The translations under genes were made by a program, and so were the position numbers. Below are positions 14,848 to 24,260 of a DNA stretch of 64,000 nt, piece by piece. Within the stretch, counting starts at the first letter, position 1. Every line of letters starts with the position of its first letter. Below the pieces are notes generated by a model. It had not been told where the DNA came from, ran no database searches, and saw only the letters and a list, made by a program, of their open reading frames with translations. Source of the DNA: Sphingomonas endophytica (GTDB lineage: Bacteria > Pseudomonadota > Alphaproteobacteria > Sphingomonadales > Sphingomonadaceae); the NCBI RefSeq assembly GCF_001476895.1, contig NZ_LDTB01000053.1, positions 1 to 64,000 of the forward strand. Reading direction: 5' to 3'.

Positions 14848-17403
14848 TCATCCGATAGAAACCCTGACAACCCCACCCGCGAGGCCCTTCGACCTTATCG
14901 TCAGGCTTGCGTTGCCAGACGGTCCCTTCGGGCGGATGATCGCTAACGCCTGGCCATGCCAAGTTTTGGCGACAGGTTGACGGAAACTCGCAACGCCGCG
15001 CGGATTCGCATTCCCGAACGCTGCGAGTTCGACAGGACCCACCGATTCAAGCTCAACGACATGCACCGCGTCGGGGACGAGGCGGCCCGCTGCGTCAACC
15101 ACGCTCGCCGTCACATACGCCAATTCGTCGCGGCTATTGGCAAGGCGCGCGCGATCGACGCTTAGGCGTAGAGCGGTCGCGGGTCCGGCCGTTTCGAGCG
15201 TGCGCCGGGCAATCCGTCGTCCCGATCGCCATGCGGTCACCACCAGGCGGCCGGGCTCGTAGGTGACCGGAACCTCGTTCATGAACGTCTCGGAGGGTTT
15301 CAGCGCCTGATCCGCGACCTTGCGTCCATTGACCTCGACCGTGATGCGATCGGCGCGCGTGTAGACGCTCAGCGACAGCGTCTTGCCTTCCGCACCGGCC
15401 CACGACCAGCTCGGCAATTCGTCACGCCAACCCCAGTCGTACGGCGTTTCCTCTTTGCCGTCGGGGATCGGCCGCTGCACCGCGATCTCCAGTTCGCTGA
15501 GGCCCCAAACGACGTCGCGGGCCAGTGACTGCGGGCGTTGCTGCCCGATCAAGTCGAGGTCGCCGCACCAGGCCGCGAACCAAGGATAGTCCTGCTGGCC
15601 GCGTGCATCCCCGTCCAGGCCGACACGGCCGATCGACGCCTCGCCCAGATAGTCCATGGCAGACCAGACGAAATCACCGAGGATGTATGGAGATCGATCA
15701 ACCTGCCGCCAGATGAGGTCGACTTCCTTGGGGAAGCTCTCAGTGCCGATCATCACTCGGTTGGGATAGAGCTGATGATCCGGGTCATACCGTTTGAGCT
15801 GATAATTGTAGCCGACGACGTCGACCGGCGCTGCAGCCGCATTGAAGATCTCGTCGAGCGTCTTGGTCTGGCCGGCAACCTTGAAGCTCGGGATGGCCTG
15901 GGTCGCGGGACGCGTGGGATCGAGGCGATGCACCTCATCGACGAGCATCTTGGCCGTAGCGACGCCATCCTCCTCGCCGCGCTCCGGTATCTCGTTGCCG
16001 ACGCTCCAGATGATGACGCTAGGGTGGTTCGCCGCGCGGCGAACCATCGTGGTCAGGTCCTTCTTCCACCAGCCATCGAAATAGAGGTGATAGTCGTCGG
16101 GGTTCTTCGCCAGGTGCCACATGTCGAAGCTCTCCTCGATGACAAGGATGCCGAGTCGGTCACAGGCGTCGAGAAAGGCAGGGGAGGAGGGGTTATGCGC
16201 GCTGCGCAAGGCGTTGAAGCCGCGAGCCTTGAGCAGTTCGACCTTGCGAACCTCTGCGCGATCGATCGCGGCGGCACCGAGCAGGCCATTGTCGTGGTGA
16301 ACACAGCCACCGCGCAGCTTGTAGGGCTTGCCGTTGATGCGCAGCCCGTTGGCCGCATCGATCTCGACGGTGCGGACGCCCAAGGGCGATGACATGCGGT
16401 CGAGCACGCGATCACCGCTGCGAAGCTCACATTCCACCGTGTAGAGATTGGGTGTCTCAGGCGACCATCGCTTGGGTCGAGACAGGGCGAGTGTCGATGC
16501 CGACGCCGGCGAACCCGTGGTTTCAGCGACTGTGCGGCCGGCTTGATCCCGGACGCGCGTGACGAGCGTCGCATCGGCGGGTGCGTTCACCGTGCGCGCG
16601 ACGACCTGGACAGTCGCGGTGCTTGCCGAAACACTGGGCGTGGTGACGGTCAGCCCCGATTGCTCGAACCCGGCGTTTCGAACGATATCGAGCCAGACGT
16701 GGCGGTAGATGCCCGAGCCCGAATACCAGCGGCTGTTGCGGCCGAGGTTCGCCACCCTGACGGCAATCACGTTGTCGCCGTCCCTCCTGAGATGCGGGGT
16801 AAGGTCGACCGTGAAGGCGGTGTAGCCATAGGGATGCTCGGCCAGCATCACCCCGTTCAGCCAGACCTGGCTGTTCATATAGACCCCGTCGAACGTGATT
16901 TCGACGCGGGCATCGTCGCTCAGGGACGGCAGCTGCAACCGCTTCCTGTACCACCCGACGCCGTTGACCGTGTACGCGCTCATGAAGGAGTTGGCGTTCT
17001 GGCGCGATGTCCGATTGTCGTTCAGCCGCGCATCGAAGGGGCCGATCAGTACCGGAGCCTCCGTCACCTTCTGCCAGATCGGCGCCGTGTCGGCGTCGCG
17101 AACGACGGCGTTGAGCGCGGGGTCACTTCCAGGAAGATCCTCGATGCTCCAGTCGTGGGGCACGTCCACCGCGCGCCAGGCGGCATCATCGAGGGAGGGC
17201 GAGCTGTAGTCCGGGGCATCGCCACGGAAGAAGCGCCAGTCCGTGTTGAGCGGCTGATTACGCAGGTCGGGCTTGAAGCGCGTCACCGGTTCCGCGTTCG
17301 GCGCGGCTGCCGCTGTCCCGGCGCAGAGGGCCGCTGCCGTCGTTCCTGCGAACTTGAGCATCGATCGGCGCGAGAAGGATAGGGAGTTTGCCGCGTCGCT
17401 CAT
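14848..17403 (-). CDS. glycoside hydrolase family 2 (beta-galactosidase-like), Tat-exported
   Basis: 851 residues. The N-terminus SRRSMLKFAGTTAAALC is a twin-arginine-like signal, so the enzyme should reach the periplasm folded. A sugar-binding jelly roll follows (about 55-215, including DVPHDWS and GSGIYRHVWL), an Ig-like domain (about 225-330), and then the TIM barrel. The barrel has NALRSAHNPSS, the acid/base Glu471 in SVGNE and the nucleophile Glu555 in IGTES. A C-terminal Ig-like part (DRITVEVNGRKVAD) matches beta-galactosidases of polysaccharide-utilisation loci. It probably removes beta-galactosyl or related residues from plant glycans. Upstream gene is a tyrA fragment; the IS3 terminus begins 5 bases after its stop. 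Confidence 0.93.
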   Translation of the reverse strand: MSDAANSLSFSRRSMLKFAGTTAAALCAGTAAAAPNAEPVTRFKPDLRNQPLNTDWRFFRGDAPDYSSPSLDDAAWRAVDVPHDWSIEDLPGSDPALNAVVRDADTAPIWQKVTEAPVLIGPFDARLNDNRTSRQNANSFMSAYTVNGVGWYRKRLQLPSLSDDARVEITFDGVYMNSQVWLNGVMLAEHPYGYTAFTVDLTPHLRRDGDNVIAVRVANLGRNSRWYSGSGIYRHVWLDIVRNAGFEQSGLTVTTPSVSASTATVQVVARTVNAPADATLVTRVRDQAGRTVAETTGSPASASTLALSRPKRWSPETPNLYTVECELRSGDRVLDRMSSPLGVRTVEIDAANGLRINGKPYKLRGGCVHHDNGLLGAAAIDRAEVRKVELLKARGFNALRSAHNPSSPAFLDACDRLGILVIEESFDMWHLAKNPDDYHLYFDGWWKKDLTTMVRRAANHPSVIIWSVGNEIPERGEEDGVATAKMLVDEVHRLDPTRPATQAIPSFKVAGQTKTLDEIFNAAAAPVDVVGYNYQLKRYDPDHQLYPNRVMIGTESFPKEVDLIWRQVDRSPYILGDFVWSAMDYLGEASIGRVGLDGDARGQQDYPWFAAWCGDLDLIGQQRPQSLARDVVWGLSELEIAVQRPIPDGKEETPYDWGWRDELPSWSWAGAEGKTLSLSVYTRADRITVEVNGRKVADQALKPSETFMNEVPVTYEPGRLVVTAWRSGRRIARRTLETAGPATALRLSVDRARLANSRDELAYVTASVVDAAGRLVPDAVHVVELESVGPVELAAFGNANPRGVASFRQPVAKTWHGQALAIIRPKGPSGNASLTIRSKGLAGGVVRVSIG

Positions 17404-17479
17404 TCAATCTCTCCGGTCTTATCGATCATGGGCTATGGTTTCGGGACTGCCGATCAGAAGCGGCAGTGTCCGGTCATGG

Positions 17480-17917
17480 TCATGCAGCGTCATGGCTCTG
17501 CATTCGTCCGAAATCCGGTGTGGAATCATCCTGTCCGGACAAGACGACGGAGCGTCGTATGGCCTGCGTGCGGGCGAACGTGTCGAAGAGCTGATCGCCG
17601 TTGCCCCAGCGGATGGCTCGCTGCAGGCCCATCATGTCTTCGTTGAGACGCTGCAGGATCTCGAGCACCGCGTCGCGGTGGGACAGGAAGACGTCTCGCC
17701 ACATCGTCGGGTTCGACGCGGCGATGCGGGTGAAATCCCGGAAGCCGCCAGCGGAGTATTTGACGACCTCGCTGCGGGTCACGTCCTCGAGATCCGAGGC
17801 CGTACCGACGATGCAATAAGCGATGAGATGCGGGACATGGCTGGTGACCGCGAGAACGAGGTCGTGGTGCCGTGGGGTCATCAGCTCGACGTTCGCGCCG
17901 AGCGCTTCCCAGAAGCC
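17480..17917 (-). pseudogene. tyrA: prephenate dehydrogenase, C-terminal fragment
   Basis: About 145 codons encode the all-helical dimerisation/C-terminal domain of TyrA: GFWEALGANVELMTPRHHD, then VTSHVPHLIAY, KYSAGGFRDFTRIAASNP, MWRDVFLSH and RAIRRSVVLSGQDD. The NAD-binding domain and the catalytic His region (about 150 residues) are absent; homology starts at about 17917. The fragment is uninterrupted and ends naturally. It cannot supply tyrosine biosynthesis, so a complete tyrA must be elsewhere if the organism is prototrophic. The piece probably arrived or was cut during rearrangement next to the GH2 gene. Confidence 0.8.
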
Positions 17918-18087
17918 GATGATCGACACATGAGCGAACGCGGTCATGGGCGCCGCTCCCGGCGCCGCGTGCCCCCGCGAACAAGCCACCGCTGCGCGAA
18001 GGCGGAGCGGGGTGCATTGATGGCAGAGGCGTTGCGGAGCATGGCGTTACCTGTCGGATGAACGTGTTCGGTGATCCCGGTGCCCGG

Positions 18088-19743
18088 TCACATGTTCGGG
18101 TAGTTCGGGCCGCCCGCGCCCTCGGGCACCACCCAGTTAATGTTCTGTGTCGGATCCTTGATGTCGCACGTCTTGCAGTGAATGCAGTTCTGGGCGTTGA
18201 TGACGAATTTGGGGGCACCCTCGGCGACGCCGACCACTTCGTAGACGCCGGCCGGGCAATAGCGCTGCGCCGGCTCATCGAAGAGCGGCAGGTTGCGTTC
18301 GATCGGCACCGATGGATCGCGCAGCGTCAGGTGGACGGGCTGGTCCTCCTCATGATTGGTGTTCGACAGGAACACAGAGGACAGGCGGTCGAAGGTCAGG
18401 ACGCCGTTGGGCTTGGGGTAGACGGGCGGCTTGACCAGATCCTTACGCCACAGCGTTTCGTTGTCGGGATGGTGGTGCAGCGTGAAGGGCATCTTCAGAC
18501 CGAAATGCTCCAGCCACATGGTGATGCCGGCCAGGCCCGAGCCGACGAAGTCGCCGAACGTCTTGACTAACGGCACGACGTTGCGGACGACCGACAGCTC
18601 CTTCTTGAGCCAGCTGCTCTCGAAGGCGGCGGGATAGGCGGTGAGATCGTCGCCCTCGCGGCCCGCCTGGATCGCCTCGAACGCAGCCTCGGCGGCTATC
18701 ATCGCGGATTTCTGAGCACCGTGCGTGCCTTTGATCCTGGGCACGTTGAGGAAGCCGGCCGAACAGCCGATCAGCGCCGCGCCGGGCGCCACCAGCTTCG
18801 GGATCGACTGGAGCCCGCCGTCATTGATCGCGCGCGCGCCGTAGGAAACGCGGCGACCGCCGGCCAGCAGCTCGGCGATCGCGGGATGCGTCTTCCACTT
18901 CTGCATTTCCTGGAAGGGTGACAGATACGGATTGGTGTAGCCGAGCCAGGTGACGAAGCCGATCGAGACCTGGCCGTTCGCCTGATGATAGATCCAGCCC
19001 CCGCCGTTCGCATCGCTGCCGAGCGGCCAGCCTTGCGTGTGGATGACCTTCCCCGGCTCGTGCTTTGCGGGCTCGATGTCCCACAATTCCTTGATGCCGA
19101 GTCCATAGACCTGCGGATCGCTGTTCGCCGCGAGGTCGAACGTGCGGATCAGCTCCTTGGTCAGATGGCCACGCACTCCTTCGGCGAAGAAGGTGTATTT
19201 GGCATGGAGTTCGAGGCCGGGCTGGTAGTCGCCCCTGTGCGTGCCGTCACGCGCAACGCCCATGTCGCCGGTCGCGACGCCCTTCACCCGACCATCGTCA
19301 TGAAACAGGATTTCGGCAGCGGCGAAGCCCGGGAATATCTCGACCCCCATCTCCTCGGCGCGACCAGCGAGCCAACGACACAGGTTGCCAAGTGAGCCTG
19401 TGTAGGTCCCCTTGTTATGGAGGAAGGGCGGCGTCCACAGATGCGGCAGGCTGAACTTCTTCTTCGACGTCAGCACCCAATGATGGTTCTGGGTGACCGG
19501 CGTCTCGGCGAGGGGGCAGTCGGTGTCGCGCCAGTCGGGGATCAGCTCGTCGAGCGCCCGCGGATCGATGACGGCGCCGGACAGGATATGGGCGCCGACC
19601 TCCGACCCCTTTTCCAGCACACAGACCGACACTTCGGTGCCGGCCGCTTCGGCCAGCTGCTTCAGCCGGATCGCGGCGCTCAGGCCGGCAGGACCTGCGC
19701 CGACGATCACCACGTCATAGGGCATCGACTCCCGTTCGCTCAT
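18088..19743 (-). CDS. electron transfer flavoprotein-ubiquinone oxidoreductase
   Basis: 551 residues, full family length. It has the N-terminal FAD-binding VVIVGAGPAGLSAAI (about 10-24), the family segment EKGSEVGAHILSGAVIDP, and the C-terminal 4Fe-4S domain with NCIHCKTCDIKDP, ending in GAGGPNYPNM. It moves electrons from ETF, reduced by acyl-CoA and related dehydrogenases, to the quinone pool at the inner membrane. The start at 19743 gives MSERESMPYDVV; the second Met (MPYDVV) is also possible. Neighbours are fragments, so no operon partner is visible; ETF subunits are not in the window. Confidence 0.95.
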   Translation of the reverse strand: MSERESMPYDVVIVGAGPAGLSAAIRLKQLAEAAGTEVSVCVLEKGSEVGAHILSGAVIDPRALDELIPDWRDTDCPLAETPVTQNHHWVLTSKKKFSLPHLWTPPFLHNKGTYTGSLGNLCRWLAGRAEEMGVEIFPGFAAAEILFHDDGRVKGVATGDMGVARDGTHRGDYQPGLELHAKYTFFAEGVRGHLTKELIRTFDLAANSDPQVYGLGIKELWDIEPAKHEPGKVIHTQGWPLGSDANGGGWIYHQANGQVSIGFVTWLGYTNPYLSPFQEMQKWKTHPAIAELLAGGRRVSYGARAINDGGLQSIPKLVAPGAALIGCSAGFLNVPRIKGTHGAQKSAMIAAEAAFEAIQAGREGDDLTAYPAAFESSWLKKELSVVRNVVPLVKTFGDFVGSGLAGITMWLEHFGLKMPFTLHHHPDNETLWRKDLVKPPVYPKPNGVLTFDRLSSVFLSNTNHEEDQPVHLTLRDPSVPIERNLPLFDEPAQRYCPAGVYEVVGVAEGAPKFVINAQNCIHCKTCDIKDPTQNINWVVPEGAGGPNYPNM

Positions 19744-20371
19744 TCGTTCAACCCCATTTTGATTTTTATGTTGAGAGATTGTTCGGCCCGTTTTCTTCTG
19801 GATCGCTGAACATCGGCAAATATTGGCGAGAGCGCTCAGTCTAGCTATGTCGAAGGATCACCATCACAGGCCTGATCATGAAATCCACATTCCTGTTGTG
19901 CCTTGCTCATGTGAGCGCCAGCGACATACGAGAAGCGGTGGAAAGGCAATGACTCGCTTGGAACAGAGATCGTTGATTTGAACGGCACTGTTGAGCACTG
20001 CGCTGTGGAGTCGGCACTATTTCACTATGGCGACTCCAAAATTCAAAATCTCAGTGGTAAAGTCGTCCTATCGTTTGAACTCATGTGCGTTCACCTTGGC
20101 ATTGTCGTCGACGAACAAAAATTGACCGGAGCGGCGTGCGGCATTGCACGGTACACATCCGCCACGACTGACGCCGTTGCGGTGATGGCGGTTCATGGCC
20201 ATTTGCTCACCGAACCGAATGAGCGCGATCGGGAAGGCCCAACAGCGAGCCTCGGCCATGATGGCATGGACGTGAACGAACCCTGGGTAGGGAGTACCGG
20301 ATGGTAACCCCGTCGAGGGAAATCGGCTAAGCTTGAACGGATCAAGCATCGACCAAGGCTCGCCGGCATCG
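19744..20371. other. 628-base region without a recognised gene
   Basis: Lower GC than its surroundings, with short frames on both strands (for example plus 19978-20307 and minus 20068-20403) that have no recognisable motif, no convincing ribosome-binding site and poor codon character. It should contain the promoter for the leftward ETF-QO gene. No repeat or RNA structure was recognised. It may be decayed DNA at a join between the ETF-QO block and the hpa cluster. Confidence 0.5.
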
Positions 20372-20962
20372 TCATTCGATCCATTCGTCGTCGGACGGTT
20401 CATCGTGGAGATGCTCTTCGAGCCGATCGAGCAGCATGAAGAACGTCGCCCGCTCCTTCGCGGAAAAGCATTCCAGGAGACCTTCGGCTACCTCCTTTCT
20501 GCCCGGTGCAAGCTGGTCATGCGCCTTTGCTCCGGCCTCGGTAAGACTGATGATCTGCTTGCGACGATCGGCGGATGACACGCGGGTCGTGACGAGTCCG
20601 AGTTCGCCGAGCCGCTGCACGACCCGGGTAATGGTCGCCGCGTCGAGGCCGACCATCGCCGAAAGTTCTCGGCCTGTCAGAGGGCCTCTGCTCGCGAGCT
20701 GCAAGATGATTCGCCAGTCCCGCGCGCGAATGACGATACCTCCATCGATCTCGATGTCGTCCGGGCGGGCGATCTTGGTTGCCAGCAAGTGGATGCGATA
20801 CGGCAGGAAGTCATGCAGATCGATGACGTTGCGTGGCTCGACACCGGGCGGGAAATTGCGCTTCTTCATTAACATGCTCGATCCGCTGTTTGGCGACCGG
20901 CGGGACAATGGCGTCGTCCCATCGGTTTCAGCAGTCTGCATGAAGGTGCTCGCGGTTGCCAT
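20372..20962 (-). CDS. MarR family transcriptional regulator of the hpa cluster
   Basis: 196 residues from ATG 20962, which overlaps the hpaI stop as TGATG; TTG 20965 is also open. The winged-helix domain lies at about residues 75-150: a helix-turn-helix in LTGRELSAMVGLDAATITRV and the wing in TRVSSADRRKQIISLTEAG. The N-terminal ~50 residues are poorly conserved, and MKKRNFPPG could be the real start. In enterobacteria the homoprotocatechuate operon is repressed by HpaR, also a MarR protein. This one is much longer and diverged, so the role as HpaR-equivalent is inferred from position. It is translated with hpaI and probably controls the divergent hpaI / hpaE promoters. Confidence 0.85.
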   Translation of the reverse strand: MATASTFMQTAETDGTTPLSRRSPNSGSSMLMKKRNFPPGVEPRNVIDLHDFLPYRIHLLATKIARPDDIEIDGGIVIRARDWRIILQLASRGPLTGRELSAMVGLDAATITRVVQRLGELGLVTTRVSSADRRKQIISLTEAGAKAHDQLAPGRKEVAEGLLECFSAKERATFFMLLDRLEEHLHDEPSDDEWIE

Positions 20963-21747
20963 CAATAGCCCGCTTCATCAACGGATCGGTTGAAGAAGCG
21001 GCCTGCCAAGCCATCGACGGCGTTTGCCAGCAACGAGGCGTCGGTGCCAACGGCGACGAAGGAACAGCCTCTGCCGATATAATCATGGGCAAGCGCCTCG
21101 TTCAGCGTGAGCAATCCAACCGGCTTTCCGGCATCCATCGTGCACCTGATCGCGGCGTCGATCGCGCTCTGCACGTCCGGATGATCGAGCTCCCCACGGT
21201 GTCCCAGCGATGCGGCGAGATCGGCCGGCCCGATGAAGATGCCGTCGACCCCGTCGACGTCGAGGATGGCGGGAAGGGCCTCCAGACCCCGGCCGCTCTC
21301 GATCTGGACGAGGACGCAGATTTCCTCGTTTGCACGATGGATATAATCACGGTCCCGGCCCCAGCGCGACGCGCGGATTTGGCCCGCGGCCAGCCCGCGC
21401 ACGCCTTCGGGAGCATAGCGGGTTCCGGCCACGATCTGGCGAGCCTGGTCGGCACTCTCGACGAACGGAGCAAGGATCGTCATCGCGCCGAGATCGAGGA
21501 CCTGCTTGATACTTGTCATGCCGGTATCGGGGAGGCGCACGATCGCCTCCGACGCGGTTCCGTTCATCGCCTGCAGCAGCGCGAGCAGGCTGGGCGACGA
21601 GTGCGGCGCATGCTCCGCGTCGAGCAGCAGCCAGTCGAAACCGGCAGCGGCACATAGTTCGGTGGTGATCGGGTTGGCCAGCGTCTGCCACAGGCCGACT
21701 TGCGTCTCGCCCGCAATCAGCCGCCTTTTGAACCGGTTGCCCGTCAT
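20962..21747 (-). CDS. hpaI: HpcH/HpaI-type aldolase (4-hydroxy-2-oxo-heptanedioate aldolase)
   Basis: 261 residues, typical length for the class II HpcH/HpaI family. It shows the hallmark sequences LLLDAEHAPHS (catalytic Asp/His region), the Glu and Asp metal-ligand segments VQIESGRGLEA and GIFIGPADLA, and the end GCSFVAVGTDA. In the homoprotocatechuate pathway it cleaves 4-hydroxy-2-oxoheptanedioate to pyruvate and succinic semialdehyde with a divalent metal. It is first of a leftward pair with the MarR gene and divergent from hpaE. Sugar-acid aldolases of the same family look similar, but the neighbours hpaE, hpaD, hpaG and hpaH strongly favour the HpaI role. Confidence 0.88.
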   Translation of the reverse strand: MTGNRFKRRLIAGETQVGLWQTLANPITTELCAAAGFDWLLLDAEHAPHSSPSLLALLQAMNGTASEAIVRLPDTGMTSIKQVLDLGAMTILAPFVESADQARQIVAGTRYAPEGVRGLAAGQIRASRWGRDRDYIHRANEEICVLVQIESGRGLEALPAILDVDGVDGIFIGPADLAASLGHRGELDHPDVQSAIDAAIRCTMDAGKPVGLLTLNEALAHDYIGRGCSFVAVGTDASLLANAVDGLAGRFFNRSVDEAGY

Positions 21748-21809
21748 TCCCTCGCTCCGTCGGTTGCCCGAGAAGGGCTGAAAGACGGTTGTGAACTAAA
21801 CCAATACCA

Positions 21810-21838
21810 TTGACACTGCAACCATTCACTTTCATAGG
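21810..21838 (+). promoter_or_regulatory. candidate promoter of the rightward hpa operon
   Basis: A consensus -35 box TTGACA lies at 21810-21815, and 17 bases later CATAGG (21833-21838) is in the place of the -10 box, a poor match. The hpaE start is 60 bases downstream. The -35 box is convincing, the -10 box is not. Confidence 0.35.
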
Positions 21839-21855
21839 CAACGGTAGATGGGAGG

Positions 21856-21876
21856 CGCCAACAATAGGCGTTGGCG
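21856..21876. promoter_or_regulatory. candidate operator: 7-bp inverted repeat before hpaE
   Basis: CGCCAAC (21856-21862) and GTTGGCG (21870-21876) are perfect inverted repeats around AATAGGC. The site sits just downstream of the candidate hpaE promoter and 21 bases before the hpaE start, a place where a repressor such as the adjacent MarR protein could act. An mRNA hairpin is an alternative. Confidence 0.4.
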
Positions 21877-21897
21877 TGAGACTGAGGATGTTCCGCT

Positions 21898-23370
21898 ATG
21901 GCAGAAACGATCGCGCTCGAAGGCGTCGAGATCAATTCGTCCCACTATATCAACGGCGAACGCGTTGGCTCCGACGAGACGTTCGAGGTCTTCTCACCGA
22001 TCGATCAGCGTAAGCTCGGTCACGTCGCGCAGGCGTCCACGGAGCAGGTCGGCGATGCGGTATCCGCAGCGCTGGCAGCCTTTCCGGCATGGGCGGCGCT
22101 CGGCGCTGAGGGACGTAAGCCCTATCTGGATCGGTTTGCCGAAGAGATTGGCAAACGAACCGAGGCGCTTTGCCAAGCCGAAGCCAACGACGCGGGGCTC
22201 CTGCTTTCGCGCCTCCGGCACGGCATCATCCCGCGTGCCATGCTCAACATCACCTACTTCGCAGAACATGCGCTGCAGCTGCAGGAGAATGTGATCGAGA
22301 CGAAGCAGGCAACGCATCGTGTCCGGCACGATCCGGCGGGCGTCTGCGCGATCATCACCCCCTGGAACTCGCCCCTGATGCTGACGACCTGGAAGGTCGG
22401 TCCTGCGCTGGCGTCGGGGAATACGGTGGTGGTGAAGCCGCCGGAATGGGCGCCGCTCAGCTCTTCGCTCCTCGCCGACGCTGCCCATGCGGCGGGCCTC
22501 CCGGCGGGCGTCTTCAATATCGTTCAGGGCAGCGGCGCGGTCACCGGCGCGGCGCTGGTCGCAGACCAGCGACTGGCTCGTATCTCCTTCACCGGATCGG
22601 TCCCGACCGCCCGCACCATCGCCGCGATCGCCGGAGCCAACCTCGTGCCGGCGAGCCTCGAACTCGGCGGCAAGTCACCCTTCATCGTGCTGGCCGACGC
22701 CGACCTTGATGCCGCGGCCGCGACAGGCGCGCTGATGTATCGCAATGCCACCCAGGTCTGCCTTGCCGGCACCCGGTTCCTGGTCGCCGAAAGCGTGCGC
22801 GACGAGTTCGTCGAGCGAATGAAGGACTATGTCTCGAAGCTTCGCGTGGGTGACCCGCGCGACGAGGCGACCGAGGTCGGCCCGATCATCCACCCGCGAC
22901 AGATCGAGAAGGTCAAGGGCTACGTCGAACGGGCGAAGGCTGCCGGTGCCCAGACGCTCTGGGGCGGCGGGGTGCATTCTGCGGGTGAACTTTATTTCGA
23001 GCCGACGATGTTCGCCGGCGTCGGCCCGGAGGACGAGATCGTGCGCGAGGAGGTGTTCGGCCCGGTCCTCGTGCTCCAAACCTTCGCGGATGATGACGAG
23101 GCGGTGCGCATGGCGAACGACACTGTCTACGGTCTGGGCGGTGTCTGCTACGGCGAGGAAGCCCACGCGACCGCGATCGCGGAGCAGGTTCGCACCGGCT
23201 TCATCTGGGTCAACTCGTTCGGCATTCGTGACATCGCGGCGCCCTTTGGTGGACGTGGCCAGTCCGGCATCGGCCGCGAAGGCGGCGAGTGGAGCTTCGA
23301 ATTCTTCTGCGACATCAAGGATGTCGTGATCCCGAAGCAGCCGTTCAAGCCAAGCTTCAGTCAACGCTAA
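21898..23370 (+). CDS. hpaE: 5-carboxymethyl-2-hydroxymuconate semialdehyde dehydrogenase
   Basis: 490 residues, an aldehyde dehydrogenase of full length. ITPWNSPLMLTTWKVGPAL and the NAD-binding FTGSVPTAR are present, the general base Glu is in LELGGKSPF, the catalytic Cys288 is in QVCLAGTRF, and EEVFGPVL is near the end. The C-terminal FGIRDIAAPFGG and GREGGEWSFEFF closely resemble HpaE of enterobacteria (DLRQPFGG, GREGGEYSFEVF), which separates it from generic family members. It oxidises the ring-cleavage semialdehyde made by HpaD to 5-carboxymethyl-2-hydroxymuconate with NAD. First gene of a seven-gene rightward operon; the stop is 30 bases before hpaD. Confidence 0.9.
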   Translation: MAETIALEGVEINSSHYINGERVGSDETFEVFSPIDQRKLGHVAQASTEQVGDAVSAALAAFPAWAALGAEGRKPYLDRFAEEIGKRTEALCQAEANDAGLLLSRLRHGIIPRAMLNITYFAEHALQLQENVIETKQATHRVRHDPAGVCAIITPWNSPLMLTTWKVGPALASGNTVVVKPPEWAPLSSSLLADAAHAAGLPAGVFNIVQGSGAVTGAALVADQRLARISFTGSVPTARTIAAIAGANLVPASLELGGKSPFIVLADADLDAAAATGALMYRNATQVCLAGTRFLVAESVRDEFVERMKDYVSKLRVGDPRDEATEVGPIIHPRQIEKVKGYVERAKAAGAQTLWGGGVHSAGELYFEPTMFAGVGPEDEIVREEVFGPVLVLQTFADDDEAVRMANDTVYGLGGVCYGEEAHATAIAEQVRTGFIWVNSFGIRDIAAPFGGRGQSGIGREGGEWSFEFFCDIKDVVIPKQPFKPSFSQR

Positions 23371-23400
23371 TTTCAACAGTTTCCTCGGGGATCAACCGTT

Positions 23401-24258
23401 ATGGGCAGTATCGTTGGCGCCGCCTTGGTGTCGCACCATCCCGGACTCATGCAGTCCGAAGAATTTCGTCTCAAGATGGGCAATGGTCGGGATTCCGATC
23501 TGATCGCGGGCTTCGGACGGTTGCGCGAGCGTATCGATGCCGTGAAGCCGGACACTGTCGTCATTCTCGATAGCCACTGGTTCACGACGGGCTACCATTT
23601 ATATGACGCGGGTGCGCATTTTTCGGGCAATTACGTGTCCGACGAGATGCCCTGGTATCTCCACGATCAGCCCTACGACTATCGCGGCGCGCCCGAACTG
23701 GCGGCAGCGTGTCAGGCGGTTGCCGAGGAGCGGGGCGTCAAAGGGCTAGCGGCGACCCATCCGCTGCTCCCACGGCACTATGCGACCGTCAACATCGTCA
23801 AATCGCTCAACATCCACGAGAAGGTGCTGAGCGTCAGCAACTGCCAGAATTGCCAATCCGAGGAATTTCTGCGGTCCGGGGAGGTTCTTGGCGAGGCGAT
23901 CCGGCGGAGCGATGCCCGTGTCGTCCTGCTCGCGTCGGGTGCGCTCAGCCACAAGTTCAGCGACATCAACTGGGTGCAGAAGAATCCGCGGATCTTCGAT
24001 CCCGAGAATGTGTCGAGCCCGGAGAATGCCGCCAGCGACCGTGAGGCGATCGCGCTGCTGCAAGAGGGACGGCATGACGTGATCGTCGACCGCTTCCCGA
24101 CCGTCTATCGCAAGATCCCCTGGGAGGGGCTTGGCGGCCATTATCTGCAAATGGTCGGCGCCATGGGCGGCCGTGACTGCCGCGCGCCAGGCGAAACGCT
24201 GTCCGAGTACGAAAATGCTCGCGGCACCGGCAACATCCACATGTGGTTCGAGGGCTAA
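23401..24258 (+). CDS. hpaD: 3,4-dihydroxyphenylacetate 2,3-dioxygenase (class III extradiol)
   Basis: 285 residues of the LigB superfamily. Metal-ligand positions fit SHHPG (His12/13) and DSHW (His59), with a later Glu; GALSHKF carries the acid/base His region. The stretch from FSGNYVSDEMPWYLHDQPYD to LAAACQAVAEERGVKGLA parallels E. coli HpaD/HpcB. The enzyme opens the ring of homoprotocatechuate between carbons 2 and 3 using Fe(II) and O2, giving the semialdehyde substrate of HpaE. The operon context supports this, although other arylacetate catechols could be substrates. It is followed two bases later by hpaG. Confidence 0.9.
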   Translation: MGSIVGAALVSHHPGLMQSEEFRLKMGNGRDSDLIAGFGRLRERIDAVKPDTVVILDSHWFTTGYHLYDAGAHFSGNYVSDEMPWYLHDQPYDYRGAPELAAACQAVAEERGVKGLAATHPLLPRHYATVNIVKSLNIHEKVLSVSNCQNCQSEEFLRSGEVLGEAIRRSDARVVLLASGALSHKFSDINWVQKNPRIFDPENVSSPENAASDREAIALLQEGRHDVIVDRFPTVYRKIPWEGLGGHYLQMVGAMGGRDCRAPGETLSEYENARGTGNIHMWFEG

Positions 24259-24260
24259 TC

